NCBI RefSeq assembly: GCF_014650875.1
Contig: NZ_BMVU01000029.1
Coordinates: 1 to 64,000 of the forward strand
From: Streptomyces minutiscleroticus
GTDB taxonomy: Bacteria; Actinomycetota; Actinomycetes; Streptomycetales; Streptomycetaceae
Direction: 5' to 3'
DNA length: 64,000 bases
Shown here piece by piece: positions 54,365 to 62,633 of the stretch. Each line of letters opens with the position of its first letter. Positions within the stretch are counted from its first letter, which is position 1. The translations under genes were made by a program, and so were the position numbers. The notes beneath the pieces were generated by a model that was not told where the DNA came from, ran no database searches, and saw nothing but the letters and a program-made list of their open reading frames with translations.

Positions 54365-55606
54365 GTGACCACAGAGGCCCCGTCCACGGCCACCCCGCCG
54401 GCGGCGGACATCCTCTCCGCCCTGACCGCCCGGGCACGCGCGGCGGCCCACCCCGGGACGGAGCCGACCGAGCGGTCCCGGCCGACGGCCCGGCCCGGAG
54501 GACCCCCGGCCGACCGGACGTGTCCTGCGGCTCGCTCCGGAGGATCTCCGGTCGATCGGACGCGTCCGGCGGCCCGCTCCGCCGACTCCCCGGCCGATCA
54601 GGCGCGTCCGGCGGCCCGCCCTTGGACGGAACCGGTCGCCCCGGAACCGGCCGCCCCGGGCTCGGTCGCCCTGGGACCGGCCGCCCCGGGGCCGGTTCAC
54701 CCCGGGGCGGACGTCTGTCCCTGCGGGGACGACTCCCGCGTGCTCGCGGAGCGTCCCGACGGCACCGTCGTCCGGCACGCCGGGGCCGTCGCCAAGGCGC
54801 ACGCCCACGGCACCGACCGCGCGGGGCTCGCGGCGCGCCTCGCCGTCGCCGCGCACCCGGCGCTGGCCGGCGTCCTCCTGCCCCCGCTGGACCCGGCCGC
54901 CGCCGACCTGCACGGCCGTCCGGTCACGCTCTGGCCGTACGGCACGCCCGTGGACCCGGAGGACCCGGGGGCCGCGCCCTGGGAGGAGGCCGCGGAGCTG
55001 CTGGCCCGGCTGCACCGGACCCCGCCGGACGCGCTGCCGCCCGGCCTGCCCCGGATGCGCGGCCCCGCCAAGGCGGCCCGCGCGGTCGCCCGCCTGCGCG
55101 CCGCCGGCCCCCACCCGGCGTCCGCGCCGGTCCTGCGGGCCTGGGCCGCCCTGCCCGCGTGGGCGAGGGACGAGGCCCCGGCGACGCACGCGGCCGCGCT
55201 CTGCCACGGCGACCTCCACCTCGGCCAGCTCGTACGCCACCCCGCCCCGGCCGGGCGCTGGCTGCTGATCGACGTCGACGACCTGGGCCTCGGGGACCCG
55301 GCCTGGGACCTGGCGCGCCCGGCCACCTGGTTCGCCTGCGGCCTGCTCCCGTCCGACGCGTGGCACCGCTTCCTCGGCGCGTACCGCGCGGCCGGGGGTC
55401 CCGCCGTCCCGGCGGGCGCCGGCGCCGACCCCTGGCCCGCGCTGGACGTCCCCGCCCGCGCCCTCGCCGTGCAGACGGCGTCTCTGGCCGTGGCCAAGGC
55501 GGTGGCGGCGGGCCGTCCCCTGGACGAGGTGGAGCAGGCCGTGGTCGACGCCTGTGCCCGGATGGGGGCCGCCCCACCGGAACCTCCCGGCGCAGTCGTT
55601 CGCTGA
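54365..55606 (+). CDS. aminoglycoside-phosphotransferase-fold (APH) protein
   Basis: 413 residues. The first 115 residues are a low-complexity Pro/Arg/Ala region partly made of 14-residue repeats. The rest is an APH/choline-kinase-like fold. Brenner-type catalytic loop ALCHGDLHLGQLV, metal loop LLIDVDDLGLGDPAWDLA and late helix QTASLAVAKAVAAG. It likely phosphorylates a small hydroxyl compound; nothing ties it to drug resistance. The GTG at 54365 is taken from frame and GGGGAG upstream. Confidence 0.82.
   Translation: MTTEAPSTATPPAADILSALTARARAAAHPGTEPTERSRPTARPGGPPADRTCPAARSGGSPVDRTRPAARSADSPADQARPAARPWTEPVAPEPAAPGSVALGPAAPGPVHPGADVCPCGDDSRVLAERPDGTVVRHAGAVAKAHAHGTDRAGLAARLAVAAHPALAGVLLPPLDPAAADLHGRPVTLWPYGTPVDPEDPGAAPWEEAAELLARLHRTPPDALPPGLPRMRGPAKAARAVARLRAAGPHPASAPVLRAWAALPAWARDEAPATHAAALCHGDLHLGQLVRHPAPAGRWLLIDVDDLGLGDPAWDLARPATWFACGLLPSDAWHRFLGAYRAAGGPAVPAGAGADPWPALDVPARALAVQTASLAVAKAVAAGRPLDEVEQAVVDACARMGAAPPEPPGAVVR
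54479..54619 (+). repeat. 42-nt in-frame tandem repeat in the APH gene
   Basis: Units 54479-54520, 54521-54562 and 54563-54604 plus a partial fourth to 54619. Each encodes about 14 residues of the type RPAARSxxSPADQA. It sits in the disordered N-terminal part and keeps the frame. Confidence 0.8.
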
Positions 55607-55679
55607 GAGTGCAACCAAAGCGTGGCGGGGCAGAGTCTGTCCTGGAGAGAGTTCCGACCGGCGAGGAGTTGAACCGAGC

Positions 55680-55973
55680 ATGCAGTGTCCGAAGTGCCAT
55701 GCGCCGATGCACACCTACAACCGCAACGGCGTCCAGATCGAGCAGTGCAGCGGGTGCCGCGGGATCTTCCTCGACTACGGCGAGCTGGAGGCGCTGTCCC
55801 GCCTGGAGGCGCAGTGGTCGCAGCCCGGCCCGCCCCCGCCGGCCCCCCAGGCATACCCGGCCGCTCCGCCCGGACCCGCGTGGGGCGCCCCGCACGGCGG
55901 CCACGGCGGTCACTACGGCGGCCACCACGGCCACCGCCAGAAGAGCTTCGGACGGATGCTGTTCTCGTCCTGA
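55680..55973 (+). CDS. zinc-ribbon (TFIIB-type) protein with His/Gly-rich tail
   Basis: 97 residues. Two CxxC pairs form a zinc ribbon: QCPKCHAPMHTYNRNGVQIE and EQCSGCRGIFLDYGELEAL. A Pro/Ala linker follows, then HGGHGGHYGGHHGHR, which could bind metal, and a basic end. Family role unknown. GAGGAG lies 13 nt before the ATG. It is followed by a strong hairpin facing the tRNA cluster. Confidence 0.88.
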   Translation: MQCPKCHAPMHTYNRNGVQIEQCSGCRGIFLDYGELEALSRLEAQWSQPGPPPPAPQAYPAAPPGPAWGAPHGGHGGHYGGHHGHRQKSFGRMLFSS

Positions 55974-56073
55974 TCGCACGGCCCGGTCCGCAGGACCCCG
56001 CATCCGGCGGGGCCCGCGGGACCGACCGCCCTCACCACGACGCGCGCAGGACGACGCGACGCGCGGGGAACGA

Positions 56074-56110
56074 CGGATCCCCCGGCCGTACGAGACGGCC
56101 GGGGGATCCG
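56074..56110. terminator. bidirectional terminator before the tRNA cluster
   Basis: CGGATCCCCCGGCCGT (56074-56089) pairs perfectly with ACGGCCGGGGGATCCG (56095-56110) around ACGAG. It can end both the zinc-ribbon gene and the minus-strand tRNA transcript. Confidence 0.85.
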
Positions 56111-56115
56111 GTCTG

Positions 56116-56187
56116 TGCGCGATACTGGGATTGAACCAGTGACCTCTTCCGTGTCAGGGAAGCGCTCTCCCGCTGAGCTAATCGCGC
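56116..56187 (-). tRNA. tRNA-Val (GAC), copy 1
   Basis: 72 nt on the minus strand. Acceptor GCGCGAT/ATCGCGC, D arm GCTC/GAGC, anticodon stem CTTCC/GGAAG with loop CTGACAC (anticodon GAC) and T arm ACTGG/CCAGT. CCA is not encoded. Confidence 0.96.
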
Positions 56188-56252
56188 GGGCGGTACCTGC
56201 TGACGGTATCAGCGGTGCCGTGGTGCGAGTGACGCAGATGGTGCGTACTGCG

Positions 56253-56324
56253 TGCGCGATACTGGGATTGAACCAGTGACCTCTTCCGTGTCAGGGAAGC
56301 GCTCTCCCGCTGAGCTAATCGCGC
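56253..56324 (-). tRNA. tRNA-Val (GAC), copy 2
   Basis: Identical to copy 1 over all 72 nt. The spacers around it differ, so the gene rather than a larger block is conserved. Confidence 0.96.
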
Positions 56325-56358
56325 GGGGATCCTCGTGGACCGTGTCCGTGTGGATCAG

Positions 56359-56430
56359 TGGACGATACTGGGATTGAACCAGTGACCTCTTCCGTGTCAG
56401 GGAAGCGCTCTCCCGCTGAGCTAATCGTCC
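56359..56430 (-). tRNA. tRNA-Val (GAC), copy 3 with variant acceptor stem
   Basis: Same D, anticodon and T arms as copies 1 and 2, but the acceptor stem is GGACGAT/ATCGTCC. Compensated changes on both strands keep the pairing, so it should be functional. Confidence 0.95.
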
Positions 56431-56431
56431 T

Positions 56432-56505
56432 TGGAGGTGGAGACGGGATTTGAACCCGTGTAGACGGCTTTGCAGGCCGTTGCCTCGCCTCTCGGCCACT
56501 CCACC
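56432..56505 (-). tRNA. tRNA-Cys (GCA), CCA encoded
   Basis: Minus strand, acceptor GGTGGAG/CTCCACC, anticodon loop CTGCAAA (anticodon GCA), T loop GGTTCAAATCC. The gene ends with encoded CCA (plus-strand 56432-56434), unlike the three tRNA-Val genes next to it. Confidence 0.95.
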
Positions 56506-56541
56506 AGGAGTGCGGAGGATCGGGACCCTCCGGTTCCTTCG

Positions 56542-56614
56542 AGCGGACGACGAGGCTCGAACTCGCGACCTCAACCTTGGCAAGGTTGCGCTCTACCAAC
56601 TGAGCTACGTCCGC
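56542..56614 (-). tRNA. tRNA-Gly (GCC)
   Basis: 73 nt, acceptor GCGGACG/CGTCCGC, anticodon stem CAACC/GGTTG with loop TTGCCAA (anticodon GCC), T loop GTTCGAG. First gene of the minus-strand tRNA array. Confidence 0.95.
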
Positions 56615-56769
56615 CTGTCGGTTCGGTCCGCTTCCGCGTCCCGGCGACGTGTTGAACTCTAGCGGATTCCGGAGCCAGCACAAAAACGCGTTTGTGCAGC
56701 GTGCTGCGCTGCGCTCACGCCCGGCCACGGCGGGGCCGCCCCCGGGCCGCCCGCCATACACTCGCTGCC

Positions 56770-57999
56770 GTGCACGATCTGCCTGCTCTCGCCCGCTTCG
56801 GCGACCTCGTGGCCACCGACCTCGTCGACGTGACCGACGACCCGGAGGCCCTGGAGTCGACGGGTTTCTGGGCCGTCTGCGCGGGCTTCGAGGGGCGGCT
56901 GGTGTGCGCCCGGTTCGCGACGGTGCGCCGGCGGCCGGTCCCCCTCCCGGTGCCGGGACGCTGGCGGGGCCCCGCGCCCGGCGACTGGACGTCGTCGCTC
57001 GACCGCGCCGCGTACACCGCGGGCGTGCGCCGCATCCGCGAGCACATCGCCGCCGGCGAGGTCTACCAGGCGAACCTCTGCCGCGTCCTGTCCGCGCCCG
57101 TCGGCCCGGACGCCGACGTGGACGCGCTGACCGCGCTGCTGGCGCGCGGCAACCCCGCTCCGTACGCCGGGACGGTCCGGCTGCCCCGCCACGACGTCGA
57201 GATAGCCACGGCCTCGCCCGAGCTGTTCCTGCGCCGCACCGGCCGGACCGTGGAGTCGGGGCCGATCAAGGGCACCGGGCGCACCGAGGCGGACCTCCTC
57301 GACAAGGACCACGCCGAGAACGTGATGATCGTCGACCTGGTCCGCAACGACATCGGCCGGGTCTGCGCCACGGGGTCGGTCACGGTCCCCGACCTGTGCG
57401 TGGTGGAGAAGCACCCCGGCCTCGTCCACCTCGTCTCCACCGTCCGCGGCGAGCTGCGCGACGGCGCCGGCTGGCCCGAGCTGCTGGCCGCGGCCTTCCC
57501 GCCGGGCTCCGTCACCGGCGCCCCCAAGTCCAGCGCCCTGCGGATCATCGGCGCCCTGGAGACGGCGCCGCGCGGCCCGTACTGCGGCGGCATCGGCTGG
57601 GTCGACGCCGACCGGGGGACCGGCGAGCTGGCGGTGGGCATCCGCACCTTCTGGATCGACCGGACCGGCCGGACCGACGGCACCGACCCGACCGGCGGCC
57701 CGGACGGCCGGGCCCGCGGGAGCGCGGCCGTGCTGCGGTTCGGCACGGGCGCGGGCATCACCTGGGGCTCCGACCCGGAGCGCGAATGGCGCGAGACCGA
57801 GCTGAAGGCGTCCCGGCTGCTCGCTGTAGCGTCAGGGGCGTACACAGGGGCGTACGACGCGAGTGGTGCGGCGCGCGCGGCCGGTGCCCCCTCCGCGGAC
57901 GCCGGCCCGGGCGGCGGACCGGGCGCGGACCGGGGCCCCGGCCGGACCAGGCCGTCGGGCGACGGACCCGGCGCGTTCTCACGAGGTGATGCGCAGTGA
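56770..57999 (+). CDS. pabB: aminodeoxychorismate synthase component I-like (chorismate-binding)
   Basis: 409 residues. Chorismate-utilising core: VYQANLCRVLSA, SPELFLRR, VESGPIKGTGRTEADLL (Lys of PIKGT), AENVMIVDLVRNDIGRVCAT and FPPGSVTGAPKSSALRIIGA. Together with an amidotransferase (PabA, not in the window) it makes 4-amino-4-deoxychorismate for folate. The last 60 residues are Gly/Ala/Pro-rich. TACACT (56757-56762) lies 7 nt before the GTG, no Shine-Dalgarno sequence, so probably leaderless. pabC overlaps by 4 nt. Confidence 0.9.
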   Translation: MHDLPALARFGDLVATDLVDVTDDPEALESTGFWAVCAGFEGRLVCARFATVRRRPVPLPVPGRWRGPAPGDWTSSLDRAAYTAGVRRIREHIAAGEVYQANLCRVLSAPVGPDADVDALTALLARGNPAPYAGTVRLPRHDVEIATASPELFLRRTGRTVESGPIKGTGRTEADLLDKDHAENVMIVDLVRNDIGRVCATGSVTVPDLCVVEKHPGLVHLVSTVRGELRDGAGWPELLAAAFPPGSVTGAPKSSALRIIGALETAPRGPYCGGIGWVDADRGTGELAVGIRTFWIDRTGRTDGTDPTGGPDGRARGSAAVLRFGTGAGITWGSDPEREWRETELKASRLLAVASGAYTGAYDASGAARAAGAPSADAGPGGGPGADRGPGRTRPSGDGPGAFSRGDAQ

Positions 58000-58817
58000 A
58001 ACTCTGGCTCGACGGCGGGCTGCGGGACATCGAGTCCGCCCGCGTCTCCGTCCTCGACCACGGACTGACCGTGGGCGACGGCGTCTTCGAGACGGTCAAG
58101 GCGACCGACGGGCGGCCCTTCGCCCTGACCCGCCACCTCGACCGGCTGACCCGGTCGGCGCGCGGCCTCGGGCTGCCCGACCCGGACCTGGAGGAGGTGC
58201 GCCGGGCCTGCGCCGCCGTGCTGGAGGCCAATCCGATGCCGCTGGGCCGGCTGCGGATCACCTACACCGGCGGCCACGGACCGCTCGGCTCCGACCGCGG
58301 GGACGAGGGGCCGACGCTGGTCGTCGCCCTCGGCGCGTCCGCCCGGCGCCCCGACTCCACCGCCGTGATCACCGTCCCGTGGACCCGCAACGAGCGGGGC
58401 GCCCTCACGGGCCTGAAGACCACCTCGTACGCGGAGAACGTCCTGGCCCTCGCGCGCGCCCGCGACGCCGGGGCCTCCGAGGCGCTCTTCGCCAACACGG
58501 TGGGGCAGCTGTGCGAGGGGACGGGCTCCAACGTCTTCGTGGTCCTGGACGGGGAGATCCACACGCCGCCGGTGGCCTCCGGCTGCCTCGCGGGCATCAC
58601 GCGCGAGCTCGCCGTCGAGTGGACCGGCGCCAAGGAGACCGATCTGCCGCTGGACGTCCTGGACCGCGCCGACGAGGTCTTCCTGACCTCGACGCTGCGC
58701 GACGTGCAGGCCGTGCACCGGGTGGACGGCCGCGAACTGCCGGGCACCCCCGGGCCCGTGACCGCCAAGGCCATGCGGATCTTCGAGGAGCGGGCGGGGG
58801 AGGACCTCGACCCCTGA
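57996..58817 (+). CDS. pabC: aminodeoxychorismate lyase (class IV aminotransferase)
   Basis: 273 residues, fold-type IV PLP enzyme. VSVLDHGLTVGDGVFETVKA is the typical opening; the PLP lysine is in GLKTTSYAENVLAL; EALFANTVGQLCEGTGSNVF is the cofactor region. It splits aminodeoxychorismate into p-aminobenzoate and pyruvate. D-amino-acid or branched-chain aminotransferases look alike, but the overlap with pabB (GTGA) supports PabC. Confidence 0.9.
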   Translation: MKLWLDGGLRDIESARVSVLDHGLTVGDGVFETVKATDGRPFALTRHLDRLTRSARGLGLPDPDLEEVRRACAAVLEANPMPLGRLRITYTGGHGPLGSDRGDEGPTLVVALGASARRPDSTAVITVPWTRNERGALTGLKTTSYAENVLALARARDAGASEALFANTVGQLCEGTGSNVFVVLDGEIHTPPVASGCLAGITRELAVEWTGAKETDLPLDVLDRADEVFLTSTLRDVQAVHRVDGRELPGTPGPVTAKAMRIFEERAGEDLDP

Positions 58818-58916
58818 GGACCCCGTGCCCGCAAGGGCCCGCGGGAGGCTCCGCGGGGACGGCGGGCGGCCGTTATTCGGATGACCCGCGGGCCCGGCAC
58901 GGGTACAACACCCCTG

Positions 58917-59744
58917 ATGACCACGACCCTGCGGCCGACCGAGCCGCTCCAGCGCGCAGCCGACGGGACGCTGTCACGGCACTACAACGTGTGCGTGAAC
59001 AGCCGTCCCGTGGGCGCGATCCACCTCGCGACCCGTCCCGGGACCGGCCCCTCCGGCTCCGTCGCCGAGATCCGCGCCCTGTCCGTCGACGAGCCGGACC
59101 GCCGGCGGGGCCGCGCCACGGTCGCCGCCCTCGCCGCCGAGGAGGTGGCGCGCGGCTGGGGCTGCCGCCGTATCGAGGCGAGCGTGCCCGCGGCCGCCGA
59201 GGGGGCCCTCGGGCTCGCCACGGTCCTGGGCTACGTGCTGCGCAACAGGGGCATGGAGAAGAAGCTGGGCGCCGTGCCGCCCGCGCTGCCCGAGGGCAGC
59301 CGCCCGCGCCCCATGACGGAGGAGGAGTACTCCTCCTGGTACGCCGCCACCCGGGAGAGCTACGCCCGCAGCTGGATCGAACGGGGCGTGCCCGAGGCGG
59401 AGGCGTACGCCAAGGCGCAACGGGACCACGAAAGGCTGCTGCCCCAAGGGCCGGCCACCGAGGGCACGCGTCTCGCCGTCCTGGAGCACGGGGGAGAACC
59501 GGTCGGCCTCCTGTGGCTCGCCCCCCGCGACGGCGTCTCCTTCGTGTACAAGGTCGAGACGTACCCGCGCCACCGCGGCCGGGGGCACGGCCGCACCCTG
59601 ATGCGGCTGGCCGAGCGCCTGGCGGCCGAGGAGGGGCTCGACCGCGTCGGCCTCAACGTCTTCGCGGGCAACACCGCGGCCGAGCGCCTCTACGAGTCCC
59701 TGGGCTACGAGACGGTCGTGCACCACCTGTACAAGCCCTTGTGA
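58917..59744 (+). CDS. GNAT acetyltransferase with two GNAT-like halves
   Basis: 275 residues. The N-terminal half (RHYNVCVNSRPVGAIHLATR, IRALSVDEPDRRRGRATVAA) looks like a degenerate GNAT domain. The C-terminal half has a full acetyl-CoA site: YKVETYPRHRGRGHGRTLMR and RVGLNVFAGNTAAERLYESL. Substrate unknown. TACAAC (58904-58909) lies 7 nt before this ATG with no Shine-Dalgarno sequence; an ATG 12 codons upstream is less likely. Confidence 0.85.
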   Translation: MTTTLRPTEPLQRAADGTLSRHYNVCVNSRPVGAIHLATRPGTGPSGSVAEIRALSVDEPDRRRGRATVAALAAEEVARGWGCRRIEASVPAAAEGALGLATVLGYVLRNRGMEKKLGAVPPALPEGSRPRPMTEEEYSSWYAATRESYARSWIERGVPEAEAYAKAQRDHERLLPQGPATEGTRLAVLEHGGEPVGLLWLAPRDGVSFVYKVETYPRHRGRGHGRTLMRLAERLAAEEGLDRVGLNVFAGNTAAERLYESLGYETVVHHLYKPL

Positions 59745-59871
59745 GCCGGTGCTCCGGAGTCCGGTGAACGGGCGGGCCCGCGAGCCCCGGACCCGCGGGC
59801 GGGAGCCCGGCATCCGCCCGCCGGGAGGGCCGGGCGCCGAGCGGACGGGGAGCCGGGCGGCCGGCGCGGTG

Positions 59872-60396
59872 CTATCGGTCCTGCTCGGCCAGCAGGCGGT
59901 CGACGATCTCCTCGATCCGCTCGCGGAGCCCTTCCTGGCTCTTGCCGCCGTCGAGCCGCTGCCCGCCGACGACGTACGTGGGGGTGCCCGTCACACCGAT
60001 CGCCTTGCCCTCGGCCTGGTCGGCGTCGACGATCAGGATGTGCCGGCCGTCGATCAGGGCCGTGTCGAACTCCTCGGCGTCCAGGCCCAGGTCGCGGGCC
60101 ACCTCCAGGAGGAGGGACTCGCCCTCGCGGTCAAGGCGCTCCACCCGGTCGAGCACGGCCTCGACGTACGGCCACGCCTGTCCCTGCTCGGCGGCCTCCT
60201 CGGCGGCCTGCGCGGCCGCGAACGCGTGCTTGTGCTTCTCCAGCGGGAAGTGCCGCAGCCGCAGCTCCAGCCGGTCGCCGTAGCGGGCGCGCAGCGCGCG
60301 CAGGTCGTCGAGGGCGCTGCGGCAGTCCGGGCACTGGAGTTCGCACCAGACGTCCAGGACGGGGACGGCGGAGCGCGCGGGGGAGGAGTCGTTCAT
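59872..60396 (-). CDS. DsbA-family thioredoxin-fold protein
   Basis: 174 residues. The CxxC redox site is in VWCELQCPDCRSALDDL (CPDC). The helical insertion and cis-Pro loop VTGTPTYVVGGQRLDGG complete the DsbA fold. No signal peptide, so cytoplasmic. It is a thiol oxidoreductase or FrnE-like protein; partner unknown. The ATG at 60396 is the first with homology. Confidence 0.88.
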   Translation of the reverse strand: MNDSSPARSAVPVLDVWCELQCPDCRSALDDLRALRARYGDRLELRLRHFPLEKHKHAFAAAQAAEEAAEQGQAWPYVEAVLDRVERLDREGESLLLEVARDLGLDAEEFDTALIDGRHILIVDADQAEGKAIGVTGTPTYVVGGQRLDGGKSQEGLRERIEEIVDRLLAEQDR

Positions 60397-60746
60397 GCGC
60401 ACCAGTGTCCCAGCCGCCGTGACGGCCGCACGACGCGGTGCGGCGGCACGCCGGAAAGGCCCGCCGTCCGATGGCCGGTACCCGTCGTCGCGGCCCCCGC
60501 CGCCGCCCGGACCGCCGACTTTCGACCCCGCCCTCCCGCCTCCGCCGTCCCGTCTCCCCCTGTGGTCCCACTGCCCCCGGTCCAGGGCCGGACCTGCGGA
60601 CGAGGGGCTACCCGGAGATGTCCCTGAGGTCCCGCCGGACCGTGGCACGCCGGGAGGGCGGCGGTGCACGATGGAGGGGACGGAAGCACGCGGCCCGACC
60701 CGGCCGGCCCCGCCCGACCCGTCCCGCCCAGAGCCTGGAGGACCGG
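60397..60746. other. 350-nt divergent gap
   Basis: It should contain promoters for both the DsbA-like gene and the membrane protein gene, but I see no clear pair. A 7-bp hairpin GCCGCAC/GTGCGGC lies near 60425-60444. No coding region stands out. Confidence 0.35.
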
Positions 60747-61208
60747 ATGATTGCCGAGACCGTCTGTGCCGCCGTGTCCGCGGCGGGCCTGGGCATCGCC
60801 GCGGTCGCCGCGTACCGCAGGCGCTTCCTCGCCGCGGCCCGCACGGCCGCCTACGCGCTCGTGCCGATCGGCCTGGTGCTGACTGGAGCGGTCGCCTGGG
60901 CCGCCGAGACGGCGTTCAGCCCGACGGCCTGGGTCGGCTTCGGCCTCCTCGGCGGCGCCTGGCTGCTGTTCGCGACCACGCGCGCGGTGGAGCGGCGCGG
61001 CGGCGGCACCCGCGCGGAGCGCAGGGCGGCGCGGGCCGCGCGGCGCGGCGCGGTGGCTCCCGGCGCGTCGGCACCCTCGCTGGGCGGCGCCGCCCGTCCG
61101 GCGGCGCGCCCGGCCGAGCGGCCGAAGGCGGCCGGGAGCGCCGGGTCCGCCGACCCCGCCGACGACTTCAGCGACATCGAGGCGATCCTGAAGAAGCACG
61201 GCATATGA
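60747..61208 (+). CDS. small membrane protein with cytoplasmic tail
   Basis: 153 residues: three hydrophobic segments (VCAAVSAAGLGIAAVAAY, AAYALVPIGLVLTGAVAWAA, AWVGFGLLGGAWLLFATT), then an Arg/Ala-rich linker and an acidic end ADDFSDIEAILKKHGI. The final DIEAILKKHGI motif recurs in actinobacterial membrane proteins of unknown role. GGAGG precedes the ATG. Confidence 0.82.
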   Translation: MIAETVCAAVSAAGLGIAAVAAYRRRFLAAARTAAYALVPIGLVLTGAVAWAAETAFSPTAWVGFGLLGGAWLLFATTRAVERRGGGTRAERRAARAARRGAVAPGASAPSLGGAARPAARPAERPKAAGSAGSADPADDFSDIEAILKKHGI

Positions 61209-61397
61209 GCGCCGGGCGCGGCGTACGGGGGAGCAACACGCGCAGCAGGCGGCACACGCGCCACACGGACGTGCGCAAGGGGCTTTCGCGCCGTCTGCAC
61301 AGTCACCCCCGCCGTGTCACGGATTTCGGCTAACTCCCCCATAAAGCGGGCGTGTTGATCGCGCCGGGGTCGCCGACTGCGTCATCATCGCGGCGAG

Positions 61398-61550
61398 ATG
61401 CTGGACACAACCCGAAGCGACACCGCCGCTCCGCCGAAGGAGCGGCGCGGTTGCCTCTTCGCGCTCTCCCAGCCACCGCTGATGATCTTCCTTGCGGTGA
61501 TTGGCTGTCTGCTGCTCATGGCTTCGCTGCACGACCTGCTGCTGCTCTGA
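61398..61550 (+). CDS. 50-residue single-pass membrane protein
   Basis: ATG at 61398 to TGA at 61548-61550. MLDTTRSDTAAPPKERRGCL is a polar, basic N-terminus; PPLMIFLAVIGCLLLMASLH is a membrane helix; the end is DLLLL. Codon third positions are strongly G/C, as in real genes here. Ribosome site is weak (GGCGAG). It is below the usual length cutoff and likely to be missed. Function unknown. Confidence 0.65.
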   Translation: MLDTTRSDTAAPPKERRGCLFALSQPPLMIFLAVIGCLLLMASLHDLLLL

Positions 61551-61651
61551 GCCGTACACGGAGTCCCTGGCGTTACCCGCCGGGGCCTCCGTCAGCCCGT
61601 GAACCCGCGACCCCGCGGATTCGTGAGCCCGCAGTCGGCAGGCCCACGGCA

Positions 61652-62212
61652 CTAGCCCGCGGCCTCCTTGCGGCGCGCCCGGTACGCCGCCACGTGCAGC
61701 CGGTTGCCGCAGGTGCGGCTGTCGCAGTACCGGCGGGAGCGGTTCCGGGAGAGGTCCACGAAGGCGCGCCGGCAGTCGGGCGCCTCGCAGCGTCGCAGCC
61801 GTTCCTGCTCACCGGCCACCACGAAGAACGCCAGCGCCATCCCGCAGTCGGCCGCGAGGTGGTCGGACAGCGACGCCCCCGGCGCGAAGTAGTGCACGTG
61901 CCAGTCGTAGCCGTCGTGGTCGGTGAGCCGGGGCGTGGTGCCGGCGGCCGCGACCAGATCGTTGATGAGCCCGGCCGCGGTCCGGGCGTCGGGCGCCTCG
62001 AAGATCGCCGCGAAGCGTCCGCGTATCCGGCGCACGGCGGAGAGGTCGAACTCCGACAGCGTTCCGATCTCGCTGACCTTGTGGTTGCGTACGAAGTCGT
62101 CCAGCGCGGCGACGTCCGCGAGCCCGTCCGCCGCCGCGTCGTCCTCCGGCGCGGTGTTCACCAGGTCCACCACGGTGTCGAGGGCGCACCGGGTGTCGTG
62201 GGTGATCAGCAC
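61652..62212 (-). CDS. CGNR zinc-finger family regulator
   Basis: 186 residues. N-terminal ABATE-like stress-binding domain (ALDTVVDLVNTAPED, LDDFVRNHKVSEIGTLSEFD) and C-terminal CGNR finger: CEAPDCRRAFVDLSRNRSRR then YCDSRTCGNRLHVAAYR with four cysteines. Such proteins are probable DNA-binding transcription regulators of actinobacteria. GGGAG lies 6 nt before the GTG at 62212, which decides the start. Confidence 0.9.
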   Translation of the reverse strand: MLITHDTRCALDTVVDLVNTAPEDDAAADGLADVAALDDFVRNHKVSEIGTLSEFDLSAVRRIRGRFAAIFEAPDARTAAGLINDLVAAAGTTPRLTDHDGYDWHVHYFAPGASLSDHLAADCGMALAFFVVAGEQERLRRCEAPDCRRAFVDLSRNRSRRYCDSRTCGNRLHVAAYRARRKEAAG

Positions 62213-62496
62213 GTTCAGCTCCCTGGCCTGAGGGTCGGGCGGGCGCCCGCCGATGCTGGCCGATGCTAGCGGTTCCGCCCCCGGGAGCCGGTGCGTCCGC
62301 GGGAAGCGGCGGCCGCGGCGGCCGCGGACGCCCTGGCGGAGGGCGACGGGCACCCCGTGCGCGGACACGGAGCGTCAGCGGGAGCGCGGGAGGCCGGTGC
62401 CGGGACGGAAGCCCGTACGCGGGCCCGGGGCGGCCGAACCCTGCTCGCGGGCCGGGGAGAGCGTGTCCGCAGATCGGGGGCGATCCGTACCGTAAC
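62213..62496. other. gap upstream of the CGNR gene
   Basis: 284 nt without a gene, ending in the ssgB terminator. The CGNR promoter must be at the left side; no clear hexamers seen. The minus-strand frame continues open but is low-complexity. Confidence 0.35.
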
Positions 62497-62552
62497 GCGC
62501 GCACACCGGTGTCGTCCCACGTGAGAGCGCGGGACGACACCGGTGTGCGCGC
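62497..62552 (-). terminator. 22-bp ssgB terminator hairpin
   Basis: Arms 62497-62518 and 62531-62552 pair perfectly over 22 bp around a 12-nt loop. The stem contains ACACCGGTGT. It lies 82 nt after the ssgB stop. Confidence 0.85.
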
Positions 62553-62633
62553 CGTATGCGGTATGCGTTTGTCCGGGCCCGAGCCGTCTCCCCGAGTCGA
62601 CGGCGCCGGGCTGCTTGGGTGCGGAGCCTCGTC

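Noticed and set aside
56116-56614. Integrated element at the tRNA cluster
   Set aside because: No integrase, no direct repeat of a tRNA 3' end and no gene content change on either side.
62213-62368. Upstream extension of the CGNR protein
   Set aside because: Homology and a well-placed ribosome site both point to the GTG at 62212.
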